The notes under the pieces are model-generated. The model was not told the DNA's origin, searched no databases, and was given only the letters and a program-made list of their open reading frames with translations. A stretch of 26,888 bases of DNA from Deltaproteobacteria bacterium (GTDB lineage Bacteria > Bdellovibrionota_B > Oligoflexia > Oligoflexales > Bog-1112). The stretch lies in contig JACKAG010000021.1 in assembly GCA_020635195.1 (NCBI GenBank), forward strand, positions 1-26,888, given 5' to 3'. Below, in pieces: positions 1-7,490 of this stretch (position 1 is the stretch's first letter; every line of letters starts with the position of its first letter). The translations under genes were made by a program, and so were the position numbers.

Positions 1-1
1 C

Positions 2-1996
2 ACCTCTGTTCATGCCGCAGGTCTGGTGATTTCTGATGGTGATATGACGGATTACGTTCCGGTGTATACAACAGACGGAAGTTCTTACATTACCCAGTAT
101 GAAATGAAGCCGACAGAGAAAGTCGGTCTGGTAAAGTTTGACTTTCTTGGCCTGAAAACCCTGACAGTGATTGATAAAGCTGTACGGATGGTGCGTGATC
201 GTTTGCAGCCTGATCTGACGATCAGTGATATCCCGATGGATGATGAAAAAGTTTTTTCCCTGCTTTCTTATGGGCATACGGTGGGTGTCTTCCAGTGTGA
301 AAGCGGAGGGATGACGCAGCTGATCAGAAAGCTCAGACCCAGTTCCTTCGAAGATGTTGTTGCTCTTGTCGCTCTCTTCCGTCCTGGGCCGCTGGGCTCT
401 GGTATGGTGGATGACTTTGTTGAAAGAAAGCATGGTCGTCAGGAAATTGTTTATCCTCATCCTTTGCTTGAGCCTATCCTGAAGGATACCTATGGAATGA
501 TCCTGTATCAGGAACAGGTTCAGAAAATAGCTGCAACACTGGCCAGATATAGTCTTGGTGAAGCGGATTTGTTGCGGCGTGCCATGGGTAAGAAAATCCC
601 TGAAGAGATGGCCAGGCAGAAGTCGCGCTTTGTGGATGGATCGGTCGAGAACGGTCTGGAGCAGAAACTTGCAGAAGATATTTTCGAGTTGATGGCAGAG
701 TTTGCCAAGTATGGTTTCAATAAAAGCCATTCTGCGGCTTATGGTCTGGTGAGCTATCAGACCGCCTGGCTGAAAGCACATTATCCTGAAGAATTTCTTG
801 CTGCCAGTATGACCTGTGATATGGATCATACGGACAAGATCGTCCGTTATACAGAAGAGTGCCGGCAGCTCGGCTTTGAAATTTTGCCACCAGATATCAA
901 TCGTAGCCTGAGCACTTTTGATGTGCCTGAAAAAGGGAAACTGGGCTTTGCTCTGGCTGCCATTAAAGGGGTTGGGGAGACGGTTTTACAGCTTCTGATC
1001 AGCGAGAGGCAGAAGCAGGGTCCTTTTTCTGATCTGGTGGATTTAGCCAGACGGGTGCATCTGGGGAAAGTTGGCAAAAAGACCCTTCAGCTACTGACAG
1101 CAGCAGGTGCTATGGATGCGTTTGGTTTTCGCAGGCGTGATCTGGATGCTGTCATTCCCGCTATTGTCGATTTTTCTGTACAGTGTCACGAAGCAAACTC
1201 AGCAGGTCAGAGAAGTCTGTTTTCTCTCGGAACAGATGCAGTCACAGAGAGGGGCGCTCCATGGGAGCTGACTCTGAAACCCGCCAGAAAGACCTGGGAT
1301 ATCGTCGATCTGTTCAGTGAAAAAAAACTTCTGGGATTGTTTCTCTCTGGCCATCCACTGGATTTTTATTCCATGGATGTGAGGCATTTCGGAGTGGGTG
1401 TCGGAGATCTTCGAAAACGGGTGATGTCTTTACCTGCACCGACAGCTGCCTCAGGCAGAGGGACAGGCCGGGGAGGAGGACTTCCCTTTAATCTGGTTGC
1501 TCTGCTGACCGCAGTGAATTACAGACGGACAAAAAAAGGTGCGTTGATGGCCTCTCTTCGGCTGGAAGAGAGGGGAGCTGCCGTGGAAGGAGTGATGTTT
1601 GAAAAGCAGTTGACAGGGGTGACTCTGCCTGAAGTTGATCATCCGGTGCTTGTGCGGGGGCAGGCTGAAATGGGAGAGGATGGTCAGATGCGTCTGAGCA
1701 TTGCCTCTCTCTCTTCTCTCGAAGAACTCCGTCAGGAGCGGGTCAGAGCCGTCTGTGTGACGCTATCGTCCTCTGTTGCAGATGAGATCAGTCCGGAAGT
1801 CTTTTCCGGGCAGCTGAAACAGCTTTTTGAGCAGTATCAGGGGTCCTGCCCTCTCAGACTGAAAATTGAATTTCCCTCTGCACGGGTCGCTCTGAGAGAG
1901 ACGAAGATCGCGGTCGAGCTTTCTTCGGGCTTTTTCAGGGATCTGGATCAGCTGACATCAGGAACCCATCAGGTTGACTATGCACTACATGTCTGA
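2..1996 (+). CDS. dnaE: DNA polymerase III subunit alpha, 3' part (5' end outside window)
   Basis: This is the catalytic subunit of the replicative DNA polymerase. The frame is open from base 2, so the 5' end lies left of the window; about 664 residues remain of a protein usually near 1,150. Seen in order: HAAGLVIS at the left edge; KFDFLGLKTLT, whose Asp at bases 140-142 matches the third catalytic aspartate of the C-family palm; FQCESGGM; LFRPGPLGSGM; YQEQVQKIA and RRAMGKK; FNKSHSAAYG in the fingers; and a helix-hairpin-helix region around AIKGVGE. Bases 1208-1222 encode QRSLF, which fits the QxxLF clamp-binding pentapeptide. An OB-fold stretch follows (FNLVALLTAVNYRRTKKG). The stop is intact and only 21 bp separate it from the convergent ankyrin gene. 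Identity is certain from the motifs. Confidence 0.97.
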   Translation, partial: TSVHAAGLVISDGDMTDYVPVYTTDGSSYITQYEMKPTEKVGLVKFDFLGLKTLTVIDKAVRMVRDRLQPDLTISDIPMDDEKVFSLLSYGHTVGVFQCESGGMTQLIRKLRPSSFEDVVALVALFRPGPLGSGMVDDFVERKHGRQEIVYPHPLLEPILKDTYGMILYQEQVQKIAATLARYSLGEADLLRRAMGKKIPEEMARQKSRFVDGSVENGLEQKLAEDIFELMAEFAKYGFNKSHSAAYGLVSYQTAWLKAHYPEEFLAASMTCDMDHTDKIVRYTEECRQLGFEILPPDINRSLSTFDVPEKGKLGFALAAIKGVGETVLQLLISERQKQGPFSDLVDLARRVHLGKVGKKTLQLLTAAGAMDAFGFRRRDLDAVIPAIVDFSVQCHEANSAGQRSLFSLGTDAVTERGAPWELTLKPARKTWDIVDLFSEKKLLGLFLSGHPLDFYSMDVRHFGVGVGDLRKRVMSLPAPTAASGRGTGRGGGLPFNLVALLTAVNYRRTKKGALMASLRLEERGAAVEGVMFEKQLTGVTLPEVDHPVLVRGQAEMGEDGQMRLSIASLSSLEELRQERVRAVCVTLSSSVADEISPEVFSGQLKQLFEQYQGSCPLRLKIEFPSARVALRETKIAVELSSGFFRDLDQLTSGTHQVDYALHV

Positions 1997-2017
1997 TCGC
2001 TTCCCGTGGGTCTTGCT

Positions 2018-3112
2018 TCACTCTTTTGTTTCTCTTTCTGTACCGGATCTGACGGCCCCATGTTCCCGGAGTCGCTTTGCAATGTCGCTGTGACCTTTTT
2101 CTTCCGCCAGCATGAGGGGGCTTTGCCCATCATGATCCACCGGATTAAGGTCAGCTTTGGCCTCGATAAGGGCTTGTACGAGATCCATGTCTCCTCTGTA
2201 TGCAGCCCAGCTGATGGGAGTGTAGCCATCGATATCTGCCAGATCAGGGTTGGCACCGGCCCGGAGGAGATCTATGGCGATTTGCACATGCCCCTTGTTC
2301 GCGGCCCAGTTCAGAGGGGTGCAGCCCTTGTCATCTGCCAGGTTAGGATCCGCTTTCGCTGTGATAAGGGCTTGTACGATATCCGGATTTCCTTTGTATG
2401 CGGCCCAGTTGAGAGGAGTGATCCCGCTATTGTCTGGCAGATCCGGGTTGGCTTTGCCATCGAGGAGAGCTTTGACGATGTCAGCCATCCCTTTGTTTGC
2501 GGCCAGGTTCAGGGGGGTCATGCCGGTTTGGCTTGGCAGATCAGGATTTGCTTTGCCATCGAGGAGAACCCTGACGGTATCGATCTTCCCTTCGCTCACG
2601 GCCATCAGAAGGGGGGACATCCCGCTGTCATTGTGTGACAGATCAGGATCAGCTTTTGCATTCAGGAGGAGTTCTGTAATGTTTGTGAGTCCATTCCATG
2701 CTGCCCAGGTAAGAGGAGACCATCCACCGGATTTTATAAAAAAATCCGTCTGTGCTCCTTGTGTGAGGAAAAAGCTGACGAGATCCGCATCCTTCTTGTA
2801 GATTGCCACCATAAGTGGGGTCCAGCTTTTGTCATCGGGCTGATTCACCTTGGCTCCAGCTGTGATGAGAAGCTCTATGATATCTGTAGAGTCTTTATAG
2901 CTGTAGGTTGCAATCATGAGAGGGGTCCATCCCTCCTTATCGATCGGATTAAGGTCAGCTGTTTGTATAAGCTCTTTTACCCGCTCTGTCTGACCCTGGC
3001 TTATTGCAACGAGAAGGGAGGTGTTTTGTTCGTCGTCTGCTTTGCCAAGAGCCAGCTGATGGCTGAGGAAAGTGATCAGAAGCAGAAGTCGGATGGCTGC
3101 ATGTTTCATCAT
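2018..3112 (-). CDS. Secreted ankyrin-repeat protein (about 10 repeats)
   Basis: Protein of 364 residues. Residues 1-25 form a hydrophobic signal peptide (MMKHAAIRLLLLITFLSHQL), so export is likely. From about residue 29 nearly the whole protein is a run of about ten 33-residue ankyrin repeats with the usual pattern (GxTPLxxAAxxGxxDIVxxLLxxxAxPxL). Several share ALLDGKANPDL or PLNWAA, suggesting recent unit duplication. No catalytic domain is present, so a binding or scaffold role is inferred. The tail (SGTERETKE) is hydrophilic. The start has two adjacent ATGs (3112 and 3109); AAGGA lies 4 bases before the first and 7 before the second, so 3109 is equally possible. It converges with dnaE and resembles the second ankyrin gene at 18908-19915. 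The partner is unknown. Confidence 0.9.
   Translation of the reverse strand: MMKHAAIRLLLLITFLSHQLALGKADDEQNTSLLVAISQGQTERVKELIQTADLNPIDKEGWTPLMIATYSYKDSTDIIELLITAGAKVNQPDDKSWTPLMVAIYKKDADLVSFFLTQGAQTDFFIKSGGWSPLTWAAWNGLTNITELLLNAKADPDLSHNDSGMSPLLMAVSEGKIDTVRVLLDGKANPDLPSQTGMTPLNLAANKGMADIVKALLDGKANPDLPDNSGITPLNWAAYKGNPDIVQALITAKADPNLADDKGCTPLNWAANKGHVQIAIDLLRAGANPDLADIDGYTPISWAAYRGDMDLVQALIEAKADLNPVDHDGQSPLMLAEEKGHSDIAKRLREHGAVRSGTERETKE
2451..2567 (-). repeat. 99-bp-period repeat inside the first ankyrin gene
   Basis: Bases 2451-2468 and 2550-2567 are identical (18 bases) and exactly 99 bp, one ankyrin unit, apart. The flanking bases are also similar. Both copies encode the DGKAN part of adjacent repeats. 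This indicates unit duplication within the gene. Confidence 0.7.
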
Positions 3113-3207
3113 GATATCCTTGTCTTGATTTTATGTTGTTGTGTGGTTCTCTGGCCTCTGAAAAGGCAGAAGTTCCGGAAAGTCTTTTTCTGGAATCCCG
3201 ATCTGGA

Positions 3208-3236
3208 TGTATAACAGGAGCTTCAGAAGCATACAA
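3208..3236 (-). promoter_or_regulatory. Possible sigma70-type promoter of the first ankyrin gene
   Basis: On the minus strand, TTGTAT (3236-3231) and TATACA (3213-3208) are separated by 17 bases, and TGT precedes the -10 box (extended -10). The match to consensus is partial (3/6 and 4/6). The position is about 95 bases before the start. Confidence 0.35.
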
Positions 3237-3255
3237 TCGACTTCTCAGAACTCCG

Positions 3256-3293
3256 TAGAAAAACAGAAAGTAGAATGACGTTCTGTTTTTCTA
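3256..3293. terminator. Perfect 13-bp inverted repeat, probable bidirectional terminator
   Basis: TAGAAAAACAGAA (3256-3268) and TTCTGTTTTTCTA (3281-3293) are exact reverse complements around a 12-base loop. On either strand this reads as an A-run, a short CAGAA/TTCTG stem and a T-run, the layout of a weak bidirectional intrinsic terminator. It lies 27 bp after the stop of the minus-strand metallopeptidase gene, so it most likely ends that operon. An operator role for the downstream ankyrin gene is the alternative. Confidence 0.55.
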
Positions 3294-3319
3294 TAGGGCA
3301 GACATCGTTTCCGTGGTTG

Positions 3320-5590
3320 TTAATGATGCGGAGTGTTCTGTCCGGCCAGAAAGGCAGCGAGGCGGCTCAGTTCAAGGTATTTTTGTATTCTTCCTTCTCC
3401 TGCGACATCGGAGCTGTCCCGGAAGAAGTCCGATGCCAGCAGCCACTCCTGCTGGTGGAAGGATATGTTGCCAAGTGTAAACAGCCATTGCTCTGTCAGC
3501 TCAGCAGGCAGATCTTTTTCAGGCATAACGCGACGCAGGGCTTTGAGCTCTGCTCCGGAATGGTGGCTGCTTTTGGATGCCGCCTGCCATCTGATCAGTA
3601 AGTAGCGTGTGATCCAGAGGGCATCCGGGTGAGGGAGCGGGATTTCTCCGGGAGGCAGCCAGCCTGCAAGATAAAAGCGCCATCTGTTCTGTTGCTGCTG
3701 ATCGCGAATCCTGTTAACTGCAAGTCTGCTGTAAATCTGCCGGATCATTGCCGGTCCTGGATTCCGTTGTCTGATGAAGTCCCGGAGGCGGATCAGAATT
3801 TCATTGCTTTCCGCTGTGTCACTCTGATGCAACAGGTCGCTTTTGAGCAGAAGAAGGCTGATCTCTTCCAGACTCTCGGGAGGAAAGCGTGTCAGGGCTG
3901 AAATTCCGGACAGAATCTTCTGTCGTGCCTCATCAGAAGAAGGTGTATTCTCTGCCGGGACATTGCTTTGTGTTAGCAGTTTACGGGCCTGGCTGTGAAG
4001 CTGCCGGGAGAGAAACCATGTTTCCTGCCCATGAATCCTCTCCTCCCACTGAGGATAGTCTTTCTTTGCTTGCCAGCCCGGAGGTCTGCGGAGCTCTGAG
4101 ATAAGATCCTGGTCCGGATCTTTGTAGAGAGCAGCGGTATGAGGGCAGCTCTGAAAAAGAAGACCTGGACGTCTGTAGAGAGAATGGGCAATCAGCCCCT
4201 GTTTTTTGTTGTCATAGTGTTGCAGGATTTCCCGCTTCCAGCGTTTTTCCGCTTCTTCTGCTGAGGGGGACAGCACATCATCCGGATCTTCTCCGCGATA
4301 CAGGCGTTTTAAATGATCTGCGCCATAGTGACGCAAAACCCATGAAAAAAAAGATCCGGCAATGGTGTAGGCTCTGGCGGGTGCCTCAGTCCAGAAAAAA
4401 AACGGAGAAAAAAGTCTGGACAGGGAAAGCTCTGGATTCTGCATAAGGACCGCTGCGGCACCCTCATCGGGAGTGATGGTGCTGAATCCGGGGGCGAGGG
4501 CAACAGCCAGACCTTCGGTCAGAGCCATATCAGGATGAAAACCAAGACCTCCCCATGCGAATTCTGAGCTGACAGCATGGACCAGTTCATGGCGCAGGGT
4601 GCTGTGAGCTCCTGTCTCTGCTGTGATGTGAATCGAGGGGCCATAGACATCGGTCACATCGGTTTGTCCACTGCCCGACCACAATTTTTTCTGTTTCTGG
4701 TCAGGATAGACATAAATACTGATTTCTTTCTTTATGTTTTTGAGGCCCAGGGATGCTTTCAGCTCTGCAAGGTGGAAGGCAGTCTGCTGTGCTATCAGCT
4801 TGTATGATCTTTGTTTTTCGGGATCTTTATCAGGAGCATAGCAGACGACAAAGCCTGGTCCATGCTGTGTTTCTGAGAGAAAGGTCCGAAGATCTGCACT
4901 TCCGCTGCTTCCTCCGGGAAACTGAGTTGCCATGATTCTGAGCAGGAGCCAGAGCATGATTCCACAGCTGCCCTGTAGCAGGCGTCTCCGCTCGCTTCTG
5001 CTCTGCACAGAAAGGAGCAGCAGAGTGACTCCGATCACAGCATGGCTGATGCGGATCAGCAGAATACCTGCATCTGCTGTGATCCATGCATCATAAACGG
5101 GTCCGTGCAGGAATCCGCTCAGCCAGTGAGTGATTCTCTTCTGTGGCAGCATCCAGAGGCAGAGGATGATTTCGCTACAGGCCAAAAGGATGATGACAGT
5201 CCAGTATATAAATTGGGGGCGCTTATCCTGGGAGGCTGATGTCCGCGATCTGATCAGAGATCCCACTCCACAGGCCAGCAGAGTTGACGGAATCAGCTGG
5301 ATGCCCATCCAGAAAAGATACTCATAAAAGCCGCAGGGGCAGAGCCCGGTCATAAAGAGGAAGAGTCCTGGCAGGAAGGCTCCGCAGATCGCGAGAGCTG
5401 CTGTCGATAGCAGCCTGCTGAACCTTTCTTTCTTTAACTGTGCTCGTCTGCTCCAGACCAGAGGGAGGATAAGGAGCATCAGGATTGCAGAAAGGCTGGC
5501 ATATTCATATTCAAGATTGCGTCCGCTGCTGAGCAGGAGCGGAAGCATTCCACAGATAAGGCCTGTGATGAAAACTATGAAGGCTGTCAT
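3320..5590 (-). CDS. Polytopic membrane protein with HExxH (gluzincin-like) metallopeptidase domain
   Basis: Protein of 756 residues that I cannot assign to a named family. The N-terminal 225 residues hold about seven hydrophobic segments (roughly 1-20, 32-49, 62-82, 89-112, 128-149, 172-195, 207-223). A soluble domain follows. It contains HELVH at 334-338 (zinc-binding HExxH) and ALTEGLA with Glu359 about 20 residues later, the spacing and EG context of gluzincin / peptidase MA-like enzymes. The last 300 residues are helical and charged without a clear motif. Zinc peptidase activity is inferred from these motifs; the substrate is unknown. The gene starts 8 bp after the upstream lipoprotein stop, with only a weak Shine-Dalgarno, suggesting translational coupling. 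The terminator-like repeat at 3256-3293 follows it. Confidence 0.85.
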   Translation of the reverse strand: MTAFIVFITGLICGMLPLLLSSGRNLEYEYASLSAILMLLILPLVWSRRAQLKKERFSRLLSTAALAICGAFLPGLFLFMTGLCPCGFYEYLFWMGIQLIPSTLLACGVGSLIRSRTSASQDKRPQFIYWTVIILLACSEIILCLWMLPQKRITHWLSGFLHGPVYDAWITADAGILLIRISHAVIGVTLLLLSVQSRSERRRLLQGSCGIMLWLLLRIMATQFPGGSSGSADLRTFLSETQHGPGFVVCYAPDKDPEKQRSYKLIAQQTAFHLAELKASLGLKNIKKEISIYVYPDQKQKKLWSGSGQTDVTDVYGPSIHITAETGAHSTLRHELVHAVSSEFAWGGLGFHPDMALTEGLAVALAPGFSTITPDEGAAAVLMQNPELSLSRLFSPFFFWTEAPARAYTIAGSFFSWVLRHYGADHLKRLYRGEDPDDVLSPSAEEAEKRWKREILQHYDNKKQGLIAHSLYRRPGLLFQSCPHTAALYKDPDQDLISELRRPPGWQAKKDYPQWEERIHGQETWFLSRQLHSQARKLLTQSNVPAENTPSSDEARQKILSGISALTRFPPESLEEISLLLLKSDLLHQSDTAESNEILIRLRDFIRQRNPGPAMIRQIYSRLAVNRIRDQQQQNRWRFYLAGWLPPGEIPLPHPDALWITRYLLIRWQAASKSSHHSGAELKALRRVMPEKDLPAELTEQWLFTLGNISFHQQEWLLASDFFRDSSDVAGEGRIQKYLELSRLAAFLAGQNTPHH

Positions 5591-5598
5591 GTTTTTCT

Positions 5599-6222
5599 CT
5601 ACCAGTGAAACTCGACTCTGGCTGAGGGATTCGATATGGATAGTGTGAGTTCCGGTTCATTTTCGTCCGGTAGAACATCAGAGCTGGACACTGTGGGAGC
5701 TGCCGAGGCTGGGGGAGATTCGGTTTCGAAGAGAATCAGATACTCTTTTGACCATTGGCTTAGCCATGGGAAAAAAGCCTGCCATCGGCTTTTTTCATTC
5801 AGGCTGCGAACCATTGAAGGGAAATACTGTTGTCCGTTGGATGTTTTCAGGATCAGGGTCCATAACTTCCGGTCATTCAGATCTGGCGGCTGTTTGTCTG
5901 CTGTAAAAACAGAGACAAAAAAGCCTGCTTTTGTGTCTGCCTCTGCAAGGCTGAAGTGCTTTTCTTCCATCAGCTCTGCATAGCGTTTGTTAAAGGCTGT
6001 ACGGAATTGTGGTGAAAGAAATGTTGCGTTGATGAGTATTTTAGTCTCAAAGTCACGGTATACAGAAGCATTCCGGCTGGCTTCTTTCAGTGCAGGAAAG
6101 TAGGCTGGGTCATCTTCTGCTGCATCATGAAGAGACACTGTGACAGGGGACCAGGAGGATGAACATGACGTCAAAAGGATTATGATGGTAAGAAGATTCA
6201 GCAGCATGGAAGAATGATGCAT
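5599..6222 (-). CDS. Small predicted lipoprotein
   Basis: Protein of 207 residues. The start at 6222 is chosen because GAAGGAAG lies a few bases upstream and the product then begins with a lipoprotein signal peptide (MHHSSMLLNLLTIIILLTSC) with lipobox LTSC and Cys20. The frame stays open upstream to 6663, but that extension would overlap 374 bases of the cyclase gene and carries no signal, so I reject it. The mature part is hydrophilic with no recognised domain; its C-terminal third is rich in Ser, Pro and acidic residues. It sits between the cyclase (67 bp away) and the membrane metallopeptidase (8 bp away), so it is probably co-transcribed and may act with the peptidase at the envelope. Function unknown. 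Confidence 0.8.
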   Translation of the reverse strand: MHHSSMLLNLLTIIILLTSCSSSWSPVTVSLHDAAEDDPAYFPALKEASRNASVYRDFETKILINATFLSPQFRTAFNKRYAELMEEKHFSLAEADTKAGFFVSVFTADKQPPDLNDRKLWTLILKTSNGQQYFPSMVRSLNEKSRWQAFFPWLSQWSKEYLILFETESPPASAAPTVSSSDVLPDENEPELTLSISNPSARVEFHW

Positions 6223-6289
6223 CCGGATACTTCCTTCAATCGTGACATTCGCTGACGGTCTGTCCGGACGCAACAGGTTTTCAGGAGTT

Positions 6290-7207
6290 TTAGCTTGTGA
6301 CCCTGTTGCGCCCACTTTGTTTTGATGTGTACAGCTTTTTATCTGCATTCTCCAGAAGTTCCTTTGGGCTCTGTATCGTCGGGTGAATCTGGGAGGTTCC
6401 GAGGGAAACGGTTTGTGTGTGCTGGATGTTTTGCTTTTTCCCTTTATCATCATAGATTTCAAGATGGAACAGGTGTTTTTCCATGGTGCTGCGGATACGC
6501 TCCGCAATTTCGGCAGCTTTCTCCTTCTGGGTATCAGGAAGAATGATGACGAACTCTTCTCCACCCACCCGTCCGGGAATATCCCCTTTGCGGAGCAGGC
6601 TTCTGGTGAGTCGGGCACTTTCCCGCAGGACCTGATCCCCTGCATTGTGTCCGTAACGGTCATTCACCTGTTTGAAATGATCGAGGTCATAATAAATCAG
6701 AGACAAGGGGCGCCCTGATTGTTTGCTGGAATAAAATTCTGTCTCCAGAGCTGTCAGCAGGGCCTGTTTATTATAGAGCTCTGTTCCGGCATCGATGGTT
6801 GCCATCTGATAAATTTTATCCTGGATGTAGCCATCAATATTATCACCTGAAAAGAATTTGAGTATGACGGCGCCAAGACGGACCATGTCCTGGTCATTCA
6901 GGAGTACCGGACTGCTGACCCGGACATCATTCACATAGGTTCCGTTAGCACTGCCTGCATCTTCCAGAATAATCTGATCCTGCTCTTTTTTCAGAACAGC
7001 ATGAACCCGTGAGACGCTGGATTCAGCGATGGTGACATCGGCATCAACAGAACGTCCGACTTTTAAAGGAGATCCTTTCAGGACATATCTCTTTCCCAGG
7101 GTTTCCCCATTGTATTGCACAAGGCACGGGTCCGTATTTTTTTGAGAGGATTGCTGGATGTCGATGGAGCCGATGTCCGCAATCACGGTCTTATCCTCAG
7201 TTGACAT
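6290..7207 (-). CDS. FHA-GGDEF diguanylate cyclase
   Basis: Cytoplasmic protein of 305 residues that should make cyclic di-GMP from two GTP. An FHA domain spans about 28-118 and keeps the phosphothreonine-binding residues: GR at 51-52, SxxH (S66-H69) and NG at 88-89. A GGDEF domain spans about 130-303: YYDLDHFKQVND (metal/nucleotide-binding Asp), active-site GGEEF at 215-219, and RKGD at 206-209 five residues before it, which fits the RxxD inhibitory I-site. All key residues for activity and product inhibition are present. The short N-terminal tail has Thr7 (KTVIAD), a possible phosphothreonine ligand for the FHA domain, as known for related Bdellovibrio cyclases; this is inference. First gene of a probable three-gene operon. 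Confidence 0.95.
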   Translation of the reverse strand: MSTEDKTVIADIGSIDIQQSSQKNTDPCLVQYNGETLGKRYVLKGSPLKVGRSVDADVTIAESSVSRVHAVLKKEQDQIILEDAGSANGTYVNDVRVSSPVLLNDQDMVRLGAVILKFFSGDNIDGYIQDKIYQMATIDAGTELYNKQALLTALETEFYSSKQSGRPLSLIYYDLDHFKQVNDRYGHNAGDQVLRESARLTRSLLRKGDIPGRVGGEEFVIILPDTQKEKAAEIAERIRSTMEKHLFHLEIYDDKGKKQNIQHTQTVSLGTSQIHPTIQSPKELLENADKKLYTSKQSGRNRVTS

Positions 7208-7251
7208 AATTACAGACCGCCTTTCAGATTGTCTGGAATGATTCAGTCATC

Positions 7252-7260
7252 AGTATAACA
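7252..7260 (-). promoter_or_regulatory. Possible extended -10 promoter of the cyclase operon
   Basis: On the minus strand the bases read TGTTATACT: a TGn extension followed by TATACT (5/6 match to TATAAT). It lies about 45 bases before the cyclase start. No -35 match is visible, as is acceptable for extended -10 promoters. Confidence 0.4.
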
Positions 7261-7480
7261 AAGATAAGCTTGTTCCGGGGAGTGAAGAGCTATGAGCTCG
7301 TGATGATCATGTTTCTGAGGGGGCGTCTTTAATTTTTTTTATCTGTTTATTTTTTATATATTTAATGCCATGAAGTTATATAAAATCTCATCAGATAGCT
7401 GTCTTATGTTCATTCCTTCTGTTATGATCCAGAAGGTTTAGCTCTGGTCTGATCTTAGATTTTTCAGTCTCTTTAAACGT

Positions 7481-7490
7481 GGGGGGGGGG
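7481..7490 (+). repeat. G10 homopolymer abutting a start codon
   Basis: Ten consecutive G occupy 7481-7490 and the ATG begins at 7491. The tract takes the place of the Shine-Dalgarno. Such tracts are prone to slipped-strand length change, so the tract may tune translation of the gene. An alternative GTG at 7479 would put the tract in the coding frame, so length change would shift the frame; but no ribosome binding site precedes that GTG. Confidence 0.75.

Larger units (their letters stand above)
7208..7490. other. Divergent intergenic region with inverted repeat
   Basis: This 283-bp gap lies between the divergent cyclase operon and the lipoprotein cluster and must hold both promoters. It is AT-rich around 7330-7385. 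A perfect 7-bp inverted repeat, CCTTCTG (7415-7421) and CAGAAGG (7430-7436), lies about 55 bases before the 7491 start with no T-run after it, so an operator fits better than a terminator. No open reading frame of note. Confidence 0.5.

Noticed and set aside
2006..2801. Plus-strand open frames of 210 and 183 codons opposite the first ankyrin gene
   Set aside because: They mirror the 99-bp repeat period of the ankyrin gene; the minus frame has a signal peptide and true ankyrin consensus.
6223..6663. N-terminal extension of the lipoprotein frame into the cyclase gene
   Set aside because: It overlaps 374 bases of a clear GGDEF coding region and would bury the lipoprotein signal peptide and its ribosome site.
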